From: Purpureocillium takamizusanense
Lineage: Eukaryota; Ascomycota; Sordariomycetes; Hypocreales; Ophiocordycipitaceae
NCBI RefSeq assembly: GCF_022605165.1
Contig: NC_063069.1
Location: forward strand, 4,402,001 to 4,466,000
DNA length: 64,000 nt
Direction: 5' to 3'
This document shows, in pieces, positions 10,092-19,719 of the stretch. The position numbers and the translations under genes were made by a program. A model generated the notes under the pieces. That model worked only from the letters and a program-made list of their open reading frames with translations. It was not told the DNA's origin and ran no database searches. Numbering within the stretch: the stretch's first letter is position 1; each line of letters opens with the position of its first letter.

Positions 10092-11981
10092 ATGATGCCT
10101 ATTGCTTCTGGCGTTTTCCTTGGCACCGTCGAGGTCCCTCTTTCGTTGCTATACTACATTCAAGCAACGGGAGCGTGGCTTCCTGACCTACCGCAGGCAG
10201 ATTATGCCCTCCACAAAAAGACAGCGAGACACAACGGAACTGAACAATACTCAGTAGATGGCTACATCGATTACTCACAAGCCTCATCCGTTTTTAGCGA
10301 GCTCAAACTATCGCCGCTAGAGCTCGCACAATACAACTCTCAAGGCAGGCATCCCGCCCTGCGTACCCAAGTCATTGGGTTCACAGAGGGACGTGGTCAA
10401 GTTGAAGCCGCAAGAAAGAGGTACCCGACCTTGTCATGGGCGGTCAATCTCTTTTGTGTAGACTTGACCGGAGCTTCCCTCGTAGACCTCACCGCTACAT
10501 CTCCCCGCAACGTCGTAAGGCCCAACCCGAGTGGTAGCTACAGCGAAGGTTCGTATCCGGATGGATACGTATATACAAAGTTACGCGAGCATAAGAACGA
10601 CGAGGTCAATTACGGCCGATGGTATGGCGAGCTCAACGAGAAGAAAAAAAGGGTTGTCAAATTGATCCACAACACGACGGTAGAAGCTGCCCTTGACCGT
10701 TTGTCGGTCTTTGGGGGATTAATCGACTCTCTGCAGCTCACGGTATATGAGAGGTTGCTGTCGCTACGTCTTGAAGATGAAATAGTTGCCGGCATCTGTT
10801 ACATACACAGGTACTGGTCGAAGCTTTTGGGTTTTGCCATGTTAGGTCCTCCAGATAAGCACACCGTGACGCTTTTAGAAGGTCGAGCTCCAGCCATATG
10901 CGAATTGGATCGTCAGATGATACGGCGGGCATTTGGAAGAGGAGAAGTCTTCAGCGGGATCACAGACCCCGTTAAGAGAGAGCGGGTCGAGCAAGAGATT
11001 CTTGCCACTTCAAATATGATCCCCGGCGTCGAGTCGTTCCAGGCCAATCTCTCATTTTTGGCCGTCGCTGCAGATATAATCTGGACTCACCTACTGCCAG
11101 CAGGCCTTCGCAAGGCATCTAGGGAAGACGGAAACTCCTTGAAGGCCATTCTTCGCAATTGCTGGGTGAAATCACGGCCGTATGTGGAGGTCCGAGAGGG
11201 TCTCTTTCGACCTCTCCGTGGGCAACCATCCTTCGAGCTGGCCTATGGTGTGCTTATTTTGTCCACGATCCGTCAATTTCCCCATTTGAGCGATAAGAAG
11301 CCATATAGCGAGCCTAACGCGACGCAAAGTTTGCATACCGGCGACAAGCCGGGCTTGGCTCTAGACAACAACTGCGTCTTTCTTTTGCATCGACGAGCTA
11401 GGCTTCTGGGCTTCCGCACCGGGAAAATAGACCAAGGTGCTGCAGTGCCAGCTGCACCATTCGAAGTCACAATTCCTCCAGGCACACAGCAGATGGAGGG
11501 CGACGGCCAGTCCAGGCTTTACAATCGACCCGGGCGTCGCTGTGGTAAGCCATTTCTACGCATGTTCCGTCTGATGCAATTGAAGGCTTTCTTGCCGACC
11601 ATTTCAACCGTGGCCGCTGGGTCTAACCTCTCCGTGACGGCCGTCCTGAGAAATTTCATGGTAACCTTTTTCGATTTCCCTCACATGGAATTTGACCTTT
11701 CGCTGCCACCTGTATCTATCAATGGTGGCCAACCGTCAGGGTCCGCAACATCCGGGTCCTCGGTCTTTGTGGGGGGATCTCTATATCCTTGTGTTGATCT
11801 CACCGGCGAACAAGACAGCTGCGGATCAGGCATGGACATCGACTCTCAGTCCGAATATATGCCAGGAACAAGTCCGGAAGCTCGTACGTGGTCTGATTCG
11901 GACATCGTCATGCAGGAGCCGTCTCCAGCCTCGGAGCCGAGCCTCATGGACGTGGATATGACAGGCGACGAAGCTGCATGA
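10092..11981 (+). CDS. DUF3723-family protein, shorter paralogue
   Basis: The frame is open from 10005, but I prefer the ATG at 10092 (or 10095). There the sequence 'MMPIASGVFLGTVEVPL' aligns with the start 'FLGVVQVPI' of the 3023-6541 protein. This gives about 629 aa. Shared blocks in order are 'DGYIDYSQASSVFSELKLSP', 'VIGFTEGRGQVEAAR' (ParB-like position), 'GYVYTKLREH', 'VTLLEGRAPAI', 'ADIIWTHLL', 'NCWVKSRPYVEVREGLF' and 'QPSFELAYGVLILSTIRQFP'. The C-terminus is short and acidic, with 'VDLTGEQD' and repeated 'MDIDSQ/MDVDMTG' motifs; 'VDLTGE' fits a SUMO-interacting consensus. It lacks the ~500-residue Ser/Arg tail of its paralogue. It is in opposite orientation to that gene. Function unknown. 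Confidence 0.75.
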   Translation: MMPIASGVFLGTVEVPLSLLYYIQATGAWLPDLPQADYALHKKTARHNGTEQYSVDGYIDYSQASSVFSELKLSPLELAQYNSQGRHPALRTQVIGFTEGRGQVEAARKRYPTLSWAVNLFCVDLTGASLVDLTATSPRNVVRPNPSGSYSEGSYPDGYVYTKLREHKNDEVNYGRWYGELNEKKKRVVKLIHNTTVEAALDRLSVFGGLIDSLQLTVYERLLSLRLEDEIVAGICYIHRYWSKLLGFAMLGPPDKHTVTLLEGRAPAICELDRQMIRRAFGRGEVFSGITDPVKRERVEQEILATSNMIPGVESFQANLSFLAVAADIIWTHLLPAGLRKASREDGNSLKAILRNCWVKSRPYVEVREGLFRPLRGQPSFELAYGVLILSTIRQFPHLSDKKPYSEPNATQSLHTGDKPGLALDNNCVFLLHRRARLLGFRTGKIDQGAAVPAAPFEVTIPPGTQQMEGDGQSRLYNRPGRRCGKPFLRMFRLMQLKAFLPTISTVAAGSNLSVTAVLRNFMVTFFDFPHMEFDLSLPPVSINGGQPSGSATSGSSVFVGGSLYPCVDLTGEQDSCGSGMDIDSQSEYMPGTSPEARTWSDSDIVMQEPSPASEPSLMDVDMTGDEAA

Positions 11982-12408
11982 CTCTGCATGCTCGTAGGGT
12001 TGAATGCCTTAGATGAACTACATAGAGCACTCGGTTAGAGACAAAGGGCTACTCAGGTTGCAGCAGGCTCCTTGTCCCGATACCCTCCCTAGGCGTCGGA
12101 CCTTAGTCTCAAGCGTTCTCCAGACTTGTGCAAGGAAGGCCAAGGCTGCTGTCGATTCAGAATGACATATGACAGGGAAATATTATACCAAAGTGTACAA
12201 CAGGGAATGACGCAGGAAGTAGACATGATGGAAGTCTCTTATTCTCCCCGGAGGAGCATGTGTACACCAAGAATGACATCCTTTGCCTCTGTCTTGTTGG
12301 AGAGCCGGAAGCCCTCTCCGACACTATAATAATCTGATGGTCGTAGGATGGCCGAGAGTCCTACATCAAGCAAATTACGGACTAAGAGCAACCACTATTG
12401 ATACACTT
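11982..12408. other. Intergenic, nothing recognised
   Basis: This is the 3' flank of the DUF3723 gene. No gene, repeat or RNA was recognised. Confidence 0.4.
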
Positions 12409-12790
12409 TTACGGAAGAAACCTCCCAAAAGGCATCTTTGAAGGCCTGAGGATATTCCTCGCCATATTCATCGCGCCTAGACCCGCAGTCGAGATCGTCA
12501 TTCCAGGTCTGCGGATTGCCAGCCGCACCGACCTACGACCCCTAGGCGGATCGATGGTATCGTAGTCCACACCCAGCACGACGCTGGTATTGGAGACACC
12601 AATGATGCCCGCCTGCTGCGTCGTGGCTCGGTCGACGTACTCAACAAATCCATGCGTAGGGTCTGGCCCCGCGAAAAAGTCGAACGATTCGAAGAAGTCA
12701 TTCACATCGAAACAAACTCGGAGAGCATATGCATCGGCCGAGCTGGAGGCGATAACCACGCCGAGCTTGAAGGCATAGAGTATTGCGGTA
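12409..12790 (-). pseudogene. N-terminal fragment of a GH16-type glucanase
   Basis: The minus-strand frame contains 'NDFFESFDFFAGPDPTHGFVEYVD' followed by 'IIGVSNTSVVLGVDYDTIDPPRGRRSVRLA'. This is the N-terminal signature of fungal secreted GH16 mixed-linked or laminarin-type glucanases, where '(F)FDFFTG.DPTHGFVNYVD' and 'GVDYT...GR.SVRL' are usual. The catalytic ExDxE region that should follow about 60 residues later is absent, and the frame ends after about 60 residues of unrelated sequence. The start region is lost in an overlapping fragment of a different enzyme on the other strand. It cannot encode an active glucanase. Confidence 0.65.
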
Positions 12791-13227
12791 CACATGGTGG
12801 CAAGCTTCACCTCTTCATCACTCTTGCGCCTGTCGCGTCTGCACTCTTGGGAGGCGCCAACCTCAGTGGCTTTAGCTACGAGGTCCTCGAGAACAAGATT
12901 GGCTCAGACATCTCCTTCTACAACGTCCAATTTTACAATGGCTTTGGTAGCATGTCGAACGTTCAAGACTATAAAACTATTGCTGCAAAGGTGGATCACT
13001 CCAAGGTTGTCGCTGGCCTTCTAACGTCCCAAACTAAAGGAACGGGATGGCTCCCCTTCGCCGAGATGAGCCGCACCATACACTCTCTGCGAGACGAATA
13101 CGTCAGATTTGGTGGTGTCGCTGGATGGGAATACTCTGATAGCCAGCCAGGAGGGCAAGCACGGCCTTGGGAGTGGGTGCAGTCCATGACGACACTGTTG
13201 CGCCCGCACGGCGTTGGCATGGTATAG
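12781..13227 (+). pseudogene. C-terminal fragment of a GH18 chitinase
   Basis: The plus-strand frame reads 'LFITLAPVASALLGGANLSGF', 'ISFYNVQFYNGFGSMSNVQDY', 'VVAGLLTSQTKGTGWLPF' and 'FGGVAGWEYSDSQPGG'. These are the last strands of a fungal class-III-like GH18 chitinase barrel, including the F(Y)NVQFYN and GGV.GWEY motifs. The upstream half with the DGxDxDxE catalytic motif is missing: the DNA immediately 5' belongs to a GH16 fragment on the opposite strand. It is therefore a truncated, inactive remnant. The two fragments meet head-to-head at about 12,750-12,800. Confidence 0.7.
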
Positions 13228-13295
13228 GCGGAACGTTCACACTGGCGGGTGTAACAGTGGTTTGATGAATTGTATTTCGATTCAGAACGACGGCT

Positions 13296-13763
13296 TCAAG
13301 AGTATGCGATACATGACAAACTCCTCTCCATCAATATATACAAGAGAACCAGGGGAGGAAAGCATGCCCTGGACAGGGCCCTTGCTTGCGCGCTGTGATA
13401 CTGCTCATGCTCTGCCTCCAACTCCATAGTCTCAAGCTCATCTAGACGCACAAGGCTTGATGGCTTGCGTTTCGGCTGTATCACACCTGCCGACATGGTT
13501 CGCTTTGGCATTGGTCTCGCGCATCGAGCCTTCCCCGCTGAAGCCTCAGCCCGGAGTAAAGAATATATCGCCGCTTGGTAGTCCTGTCTAGGTTGGCGGT
13601 CTAGCATCGAGGCCGGCGCCAAAGGTCGTAAATTCGGTCGTGCGCGTCTGGGCAGTGGAGCAGGGGGGGAAGGACGCACTGTATGAGGACGCCATGCTGG
13701 AGACGCCGCGTTCGGAGGGGTAAATGGCCCTGGAACATGACTTGGCTGCGAGAGTGGCGGCAT
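13296..13763 (-). CDS. Hypothetical protein (doubtful)
   Basis: A 155-aa frame, Pro- and Arg-rich at the N-terminus with a short hydrophobic stretch near the C-terminus. No family is recognised, and there is no paralogue in the window. It lies in a region of gene fragments and overlaps the start of a plus-strand frame, so at most one of the two is real. Confidence 0.2.
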   Translation of the reverse strand: MPPLSQPSHVPGPFTPPNAASPAWRPHTVRPSPPAPLPRRARPNLRPLAPASMLDRQPRQDYQAAIYSLLRAEASAGKARCARPMPKRTMSAGVIQPKRKPSSLVRLDELETMELEAEHEQYHSAQARALSRACFPPLVLLYILMERSLSCIAYS

Positions 13764-14125
13764 ACGATGTTGATGGAGCGATTTTGGCGGAGAAAGAGGT
13801 AATGGCGCTGAGAATAAGCCCTGCGAGCGGCCTCTTACGGGTTCTCGGTCATGTAGATGTGCTTGGTAAACTGATTAGGGCGAGGCTGAAAACTCTGCCC
13901 AACTCGACGGGTGCACGGCCGGAGAGCATATTGGGTCAATTGGCCACGCAAGAGCCGGCGTCTTCGGGATTGTATTATACGATTTCGGTGGACCGTCTGC
14001 ATGGTTCGGGAAGGAAGACTTTTGGGCGTGAGCTACTTGAGAGGATATGTCAGCTTGTAGTAAAGCGGCAGACTGTCGTACTGGGTACGCTGGACCTTGT
14101 GTCTCCAATGCTTTCAGCGGCTTGA
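13724..14125 (+). CDS. Hypothetical protein (doubtful)
   Basis: A 133-aa frame beginning 'MALEHDLAARVAAYDVDGAIL' with good amphipathic helix character, but no recognised domain. It overlaps a minus-strand frame by 40 bp. It may be a remnant of a larger gene or chance. Confidence 0.22.
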   Translation: MALEHDLAARVAAYDVDGAILAEKEVMALRISPASGLLRVLGHVDVLGKLIRARLKTLPNSTGARPESILGQLATQEPASSGLYYTISVDRLHGSGRKTFGRELLERICQLVVKRQTVVLGTLDLVSPMLSAA

Positions 14126-15332
14126 ATGGTTGCCAATGGCTGTGGGCTGGTGGTGATCCTGCCTGGCTCAGTAGCTCTGGACCGGGTGTCTGTAGATCGC
14201 ATATCAGCCGTGAAGATTTGGCCGCTGGTGGTGCTGGAGAACGGCCTGGAGGGGGTGCCTCCTGCGTTGACGCAATAGCCACAGGTCGTCATGTCCTTGG
14301 CCCAAGCGGAAGGGTCACTGGCGGTGCCGTATCCGAGGACGACGGACACACTGGCCAGTGCGGAGAGGACATTTCTGGCCCTCTGGTGCTTGTAGTGGTA
14401 CCATGCGGACAGCAGAGGGAGCCAGGCGAATGCACCGGATCCTCTACTGTCTCAGCAGGAACATCGCCCACTACGGGCTGTTGCAGGGCGTCAGGCCCGA
14501 ACCTCGTGGTGCAACCGCGATGCTGGCGCATTCCACTATAACGCAGCCGTCGCGGCTCACTGTTCCCACTCGGATCTGTGCTTGTAGCACCGCCTCAAGC
14601 TCGTTCGCGCATCGATCCATGTTGGGTTCGCCCTTGTCCGTCTGATATTGCCGGACCCGACAGTACTCCTTCAACTCTCTTCGATTGAGAAACGCCAAAT
14701 GGGCTCGAACACTATCGCCTTCGAGGATAACCACGAGTGTCCGGGTTTGTCCGGGAAGTTGCCGTTCACATAGCGGCCATGGCGGGTTTCAGGTACCTGT
14801 TTGCGGCGGAAGAAATCATTCTTCCACAGCATTCCGTATACCGCATGGCGGTCTTGGGGATTCGGTTCGCTGGACAACCTCTAATAACCCAACAAAACTC
14901 TTGTCGGACGCGTCCCGGAGAGATGAGCATTTAACAAGTCGGAGTTTGGCTCAGCTGGAAGCATGTTGCTTCGTGGGTTAGAGGCCGCCATCTCCAGGAA
15001 GTGCATATACATCAGAACCGTGTGAAGCAGCTTGGTTTCGCAGGGCATCGATAGAGCGAAGAGGGTGGATGCGCGGGTTCTGGGGTTCACCATGACCGAG
15101 AACGAGGGCATCGGGGGAAGGTGCAGCGCATGGTTCTGCGCGGCGGGCCGCCCCAAATTACAGCGCCTTGAAGCTCACAGCACCGCGTACCACAGCACCA
15201 CAGCACCACAGCACTTGCTGGCAGTCTAGCAACGTCCTCGTACAGCCGTCGCACACACGCCGTGTTCAAATTCAGCGCTTTCTTACCCTTGACAAACATG
15301 TCCAAGACAGCAGGTATCTGTGACGCACAATC
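14126..15332. other. Probable gene debris, no gene assignable
   Basis: Minus-strand frames at 14471-14734, 14671-14877, 14881-15156 and 15087-15548 lie end to end and have coding-like composition. They cannot be joined by plausible introns, and I recognise no family. A short CACAGCACCA triplet-like tandem lies at 15183-15214. This may be one decayed gene. Confidence 0.35.
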
Positions 15333-15716
15333 TTGCGTCCGTATTCGCTGACTGTGGCAGCAGTCCCCAGGCAAACTTACACCACTCGCGAAGGCATAGC
15401 CCGGTGCGCCCTGGAGGATGCCAAATATCACGAACCGGGAGCATTGCGATTCCATTCGGCGTCGTTCTGGATGAGTATCGCGGGCGAGCATGGAGAGCAT
15501 TGTTCCTTCACGCCAGAGGAGATGGAGAGAATTACGCTCGGCAAACAACTCGAGGATATGACACTTCGCGCGCGCAACGACCTTAGCGAGATCCAGATGG
15601 CCGAAGCTCTGAGCTTCTGGAAGACATATAAAGCCAAGTTGGGTTGTCTCGAGCCGCGATTCACGAAGCTGGAGAAGGAAAGGATGGAGATTTCCAACAC
15701 CTCAAAGACACCATGA
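15333..15716 (+). CDS. Hypothetical helical protein
   Basis: A 127-aa frame. Its second half is strongly helical and charged ('FTPEEMERITLGKQLEDMTLRARNDLSEIQMAEALSFWKTY'), as in many small coiled-coil proteins of this window. No family, intron or promoter was recognised. The N-terminal ~50 residues look less protein-like, so the gene may be 5' truncated. Confidence 0.3.
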   Translation: MRPYSLTVAAVPRQTYTTREGIARCALEDAKYHEPGALRFHSASFWMSIAGEHGEHCSFTPEEMERITLGKQLEDMTLRARNDLSEIQMAEALSFWKTYKAKLGCLEPRFTKLEKERMEISNTSKTP

Positions 15717-16161
15717 CAGATGGTCGGTAGACGAGGGACGCTGTGCTCCGTCGAAGAGTTTGTAGGCTCCCTGGCGTTTGCCAGAGGTGATAGCCGCAAG
15801 TAGATAGATCGCAGTAATATACATTGATATCAAATCGTCTCTCAATCTGTGCTCTTGGCCTGACAGCTAGCCCACCAACGTGCGCTACAACTGGCATGTG
15901 CAACTGAGCGGCCCCTCAAATCACTATCAACACCGCCAGAACCCGAACACAGCTGACATGCAACGCTGCTCTCCTGCCGTCAATTTAAACCTTTGCCGAA
16001 GATATTTGTTGGAGACGCGGTTCCGTGACGGACCCGCCAGTCTCGGCACGCTGTTAAGGTGTCGCCGACCTTGTATGCAGCGTCGTGTCCTTCGAGAACG
16101 AAGGAGCATACTCTGCGACGGGCCTATGGAGCAGCAGGCGCCACTGCCTTGTGGAACTAAA

Positions 16162-16471
16162 TGTCTGGGGGAGCGCTACTCGACCCTAAGACTGTCGCAA
16201 CCCAGCCACTTGACACCGTCGAATAGAAAGCCTGGATTACTCTTGCACGAAAAGCAACGGCTCATTCGTCCATGTACGCTGTGTTGGTCGGTCACTTCTG
16301 GTCGGAGGGCGTGGGCTCGCTGAGGGGCGTGGATCAGCTGCCTCGAGGGGTGGGTTACGGACGGGGTGCAAATGAGTAGTTGAGTGTGAGAACCAACAGT
16401 CTGGAGCCAACAGCCTAGAGCCAGCGGAAGGGTCTAGGAGCGCATGCCCACATCTTCTGTCCTTGGGGTCT
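16162..16471. repeat. MITE-like element, copy M4
   Basis: The left end TGTCTGGGGGAGCGCTACTC then GACCCTAAG and the right end CGGAAGGGTCTAGGAGCGCA then TGCCCACATCTTCTGTCC are imperfect inverted repeats. The right end is the exact inverted form of the M1/M2 left end with its outer GGACAGAAGATGTGGGCATG. The flanks at 15717-16161 and 16472-16879 hold no recognisable gene. Confidence 0.7.
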
Positions 16472-16879
16472 ACGTCGAGCTCATGAAACTCTGGTGCTCA
16501 TCATCAGGCGTGCTGTCGTATCCCTGCCTCGGTGCTGTGTACTACTTGCGTTAGGTGGCGACTTGCCATACCTGCAGTAAGACTTACGCTGGGTAGCATG
16601 CTGTTGCAATATCTTCAAGCACAAGATGCACTGCACACTCTGGGAAGGAACTCTCGTGCCCACGCCAGCCCGCCCAGCCAACATCCATCATGGTTCGGAT
16701 AGGCAACAAAGCCCACACGAACAGAGGGCGTAGCGTTGGTATCTGGTCAATGTGAGAGCGCTCTTGAATGGGTTGTTTGAAGGTCACCGCGTATTAGTTC
16801 CTCCAGCAACTGTAGGCACCAGGGGCACACCCTTTTTTTGCGAGACTGGCAGCACCGCTCCCTCATATTTTAGTTCTAT

Positions 16880-18199
16880 CTATCTGGTATAGGTACAGGC
16901 TCTTTCTTTTGCGAGCTGATAGTATCGCGACAACAGATCCGTAGACGATAATTGGGGCTGGTCGGAGTACTGGAAATGCGATGCCAAAGCTTGTCCTTGG
17001 ACAACCACGGCCGTGAGGAAATTCCCATTAGCTCCTGACAGTTCGTTCGTCGTGGGAAAGACACTTACGCCGTCTAAGCGCCTTGGGCAGATCAACAACT
17101 ATCATGTCCTCGTCTCCTCTGTTCTTGGGCCAGCTTCCCACGTCCGTATCGAGGATGTCATCCGAGTAGACACATATGAAGTTGATCCGAATGCGCTCTC
17201 CATCCATCCTCCACGGCTTGTCAAAGGTGTAAAGGTGTAGCTTGTCTTCTTCAATGTTTTCCAGCAACGAGTAGTGCATCTGGGCGGCGATAGCCCAGTT
17301 CTGATAGCTTTCTCCCCAAACTTCGTATTTGATATGGGCAGCGGGTGTTTGACTCAGCATCTGATCTTCCTAGACCCTAAGCCACCTGTGATTCTGAAAA
17401 GGTGGATCGTTGTGCAGTGGCCAGACGAAGTCGCTTGGGCCATTCCAGAAGGGATATTGAGAAGGTTTCCAGGACTCTGGGTGCGTATCGTCATTGCCCA
17501 GGTCCGGAAAATATGGATGCATGGCCCCAAAGTGATAGTGTAAAAAACCCATCGGTGGGTTATTTATGACATTCGCAGAGACGACCAATTCGTTCGGATT
17601 CAGAACCTTTCGCATGACGAGTTGGGGGATGGCATTGTCATGAACCCACACCTGTTGCGTGCACTGAATGAGCATCATTGGGCCGGTCGCGGAGAGTGCC
17701 GGGGTTCGACTTACGATGTCATCGTCAATTTTGACGTAGTATTTCCCACGTTCAAGGTGCTGCCAAGCCTTGTAGTATGTATAGACCCATAGCTTCTCGC
17801 CCGGTATAACAAGTTTCTTGTGACGCAAGGGGTTTGAAGCAATGATCTCGTCGAGGAGGCGGAGATCATCTTCATCATCGGTATTGGCTACCCACAAGAC
17901 TTCGTCAAGCCAACCACCGTAATCAACTAAATTTCGCTACACGATATGAGTGCACGTTCATAACTGTCGGAGTTGGTGTCGTGACTGACGTCTATGTAGC
18001 AGCGCAGACACATAACTTTGTCCCTGTGCCCAAAGAAGATCAGGCCGCTGACTTTGATGTTGGTAGGCTTGACAAATGCTGTCTGGTCCATGGCAAATTT
18101 TCGAGGTTGGCTTCCAGCCAAGATCAAGGTCGAATAAAGCCACGAAGCACCAAAAGACAAAGAATGCCGAACACCATGTACTGTCTCCGGCCATGGCAT
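16880..18199 (-). pseudogene. Fungal DxD-type glycosyltransferase, disrupted
   Basis: The order on the minus strand is: an N-terminal hydrophobic anchor ('MVFGILCLLVLRGFIRP', about 18160) in one frame, then 'AFVKPTNIKVSGLIFFGHRDKV' in another. A clean 53-bp intron (17937-17989) follows, then 'RNLVDYGGWLDEVLWVANTDDEDDL', 'YVKIDDDIV' (GT-A DxD metal site), 'GPSDFVWPLHNDPPFQNHRWLRV', 'PAAHIKYEVWGESYQNWAI', 'GERIRINFICVY', 'GDEDMIVVDLPKALRR', and a last piece 'HFQYSDQPQLSSTDLLSRYYQ'. These features fit a type-II membrane glycosyltransferase common in Pezizomycotina. Defects: an in-frame TAG at 17370-17372, exactly where the family continues; frame disruption between anchor and stem; and a last gap of only 34 bp between donor and acceptor (17035-17068), too short for a normal intron. 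The TAG could come from CAG by a CpA-to-TpA change. Most likely a recent pseudogene. Confidence 0.7.
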
Positions 18200-18335
18200 A
18201 TGCTGAGGCCAGGCATCCCGACCGTAGAGGTATCGATGGTAGAGCTTTGGGGAAGGCGGGTGCGTGATAATTCGACGGTCGACAGGCAGAGGTTAAGACA
18301 GAAAGTGATGCAGTGTAGAAGCATGAATTGATGTA

Positions 18336-19679
18336 CTAGAGACCATACAATACTTTAAATTTATAGAACACCTCAGCCTCGCCGTGCTTCCCCTCACTGG
18401 CCCGTGCAAGGTTTTCCATAGTTGTGAGCGTGTCGGGATGCTCGTCGCCGAATACCTCTCGGCATAGCGCTAATGTCTCACGATATATCGACTCGGAATC
18501 CTTATGTTTGCCCTTCTTGAAGAGCACAGCTGCAAGGTTGTTCATGCTCATGAGCACATCAGGATGCTTGTTGCCGAGTACCTCTCGGTATAGCGCAAGC
18601 GCCACGCGATTCGTCGCCTCGGCTTCCTCGTACTTTCGCTGACTTGAAAGTATACCGGCAAGATTATTCATGCTCGTGAGCATGTTTGGATGCTTGTCGC
18701 CAAGTACCTCTCGACGTAGTGCTAGCATCTCGCGATATATTGCCTCTGCCTCCTCGTGCTCTCCTTGACTGAGAAGCACGACTGCAAGGTTGCTTATACT
18801 GGTGAGTATATTTGGATGATCGTCGCCGAGCACTTCTAGACGTAGAGCATGTGTCTCGCGATATATCGTCTCGGCCTCGTCGAATCTTCCCTGCTTGAGA
18901 AGCACAACTGCGACGTTGTTCGTACTTGAGAGCGTATCGGGATCATCTTCGCCAAGCTCCTCTCGACGAAGCGCCAGCGTCTTGCGATTCGTTACCTCGG
19001 CCTCTTCGTACTTCCCCTGATCGGCAAGCACAACTGCGAGCTTGTTCATGCTCGTGAGCGTATCGGGGTGCTTGTCGCCGAGCACCTCTTGATGTCGAGT
19101 GAGTATTTCGCGAAATATTGTCTCGGCCTCGTCGTATCTCCCCTGGTCAAGAAGCACAACCGCTAGGTTTCCCATACTTATAAGCGTGTAGGGATTTTCT
19201 TCGCCAAGCACCTCTCGACGAAGCGCTAGCGTCTTGCGATTCATTACCTCGGCCTCTTCGTACTTGTTCTGATCGGAAAGCACAAGAGCGAGCATGTTCA
19301 TGCTCATGAGCGCATCGGGATGCTTGTCGCCGAGCACCTCTTGATGTCGAGTGAGTATTTCGCGAAATATTGTCTCGGCCTCGTCGTATCTCCCCTGGTC
19401 GAGAAGCATAGCCGCGAGGCTTTCCATACTTATAATCGTATCGGGGTTTTCTTCGCCAAGCACCTCTCGACGAAGCGCCAGCGCCTTGCGATTTATTGCC
19501 TCGGCCTCTTCATACTTCCCCTGGCCGGCAAGCGTAAGTGCGAGCTTGTTCATGCTAGTGAGCGTATCGGGGTCCCTGTCGCCGAACGCGAATCGATGTA
19601 CTGCTAACGTCTCGCGGTCCATTACCTCATCCTCGTGTCTCTGATAAGCAAGCATGGCTGCAAAATGGCTCATACACAT
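18336..19679 (-). CDS. Kinesin-light-chain-type TPR array, probably 5'-truncated NLR tail
   Basis: The 447-aa frame is almost entirely 42-residue TPRs: nine full units plus partial ones at each end. Each follows the pattern 'G(E/D).(H/N)PDTL.SM.NLA.VL..QGKYEEAE...R..LALRREVL'. Units 2 and 4 are nearly identical, as are 3 and 5, giving a recent 84-residue (252-bp) higher-order duplication. Such arrays usually form the C-terminal sensor of fungal NLR/STAND proteins, behind an effector domain and an NB-ARC or NACHT ATPase. None of those is present. The repeat register can be read about 13 codons upstream of the first ATG ('RIGE...SNTF') to a stop, with a 10-11 bp A-run in between. The array thus seems cut off at its 5' end. 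It may be expressed as a stand-alone TPR protein or be a fragment. Confidence 0.75.
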   Translation of the reverse strand: MCMSHFAAMLAYQRHEDEVMDRETLAVHRFAFGDRDPDTLTSMNKLALTLAGQGKYEEAEAINRKALALRREVLGEENPDTIISMESLAAMLLDQGRYDEAETIFREILTRHQEVLGDKHPDALMSMNMLALVLSDQNKYEEAEVMNRKTLALRREVLGEENPYTLISMGNLAVVLLDQGRYDEAETIFREILTRHQEVLGDKHPDTLTSMNKLAVVLADQGKYEEAEVTNRKTLALRREELGEDDPDTLSSTNNVAVVLLKQGRFDEAETIYRETHALRLEVLGDDHPNILTSISNLAVVLLSQGEHEEAEAIYREMLALRREVLGDKHPNMLTSMNNLAGILSSQRKYEEAEATNRVALALYREVLGNKHPDVLMSMNNLAAVLFKKGKHKDSESIYRETLALCREVFGDEHPDTLTTMENLARASEGKHGEAEVFYKFKVLYGL

Positions 19680-19719
19680 GAACGTGTTCGATTTTTTTTT
19701 TTCACCAATCCGCTGTTAA

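Noticed and set aside
16880..18199. Intact glycosyltransferase with an extra intron removing the TAG
   Set aside because: The only GT...AG pair that would remove the stop is 23 bp apart, too short for a spliceosomal intron.
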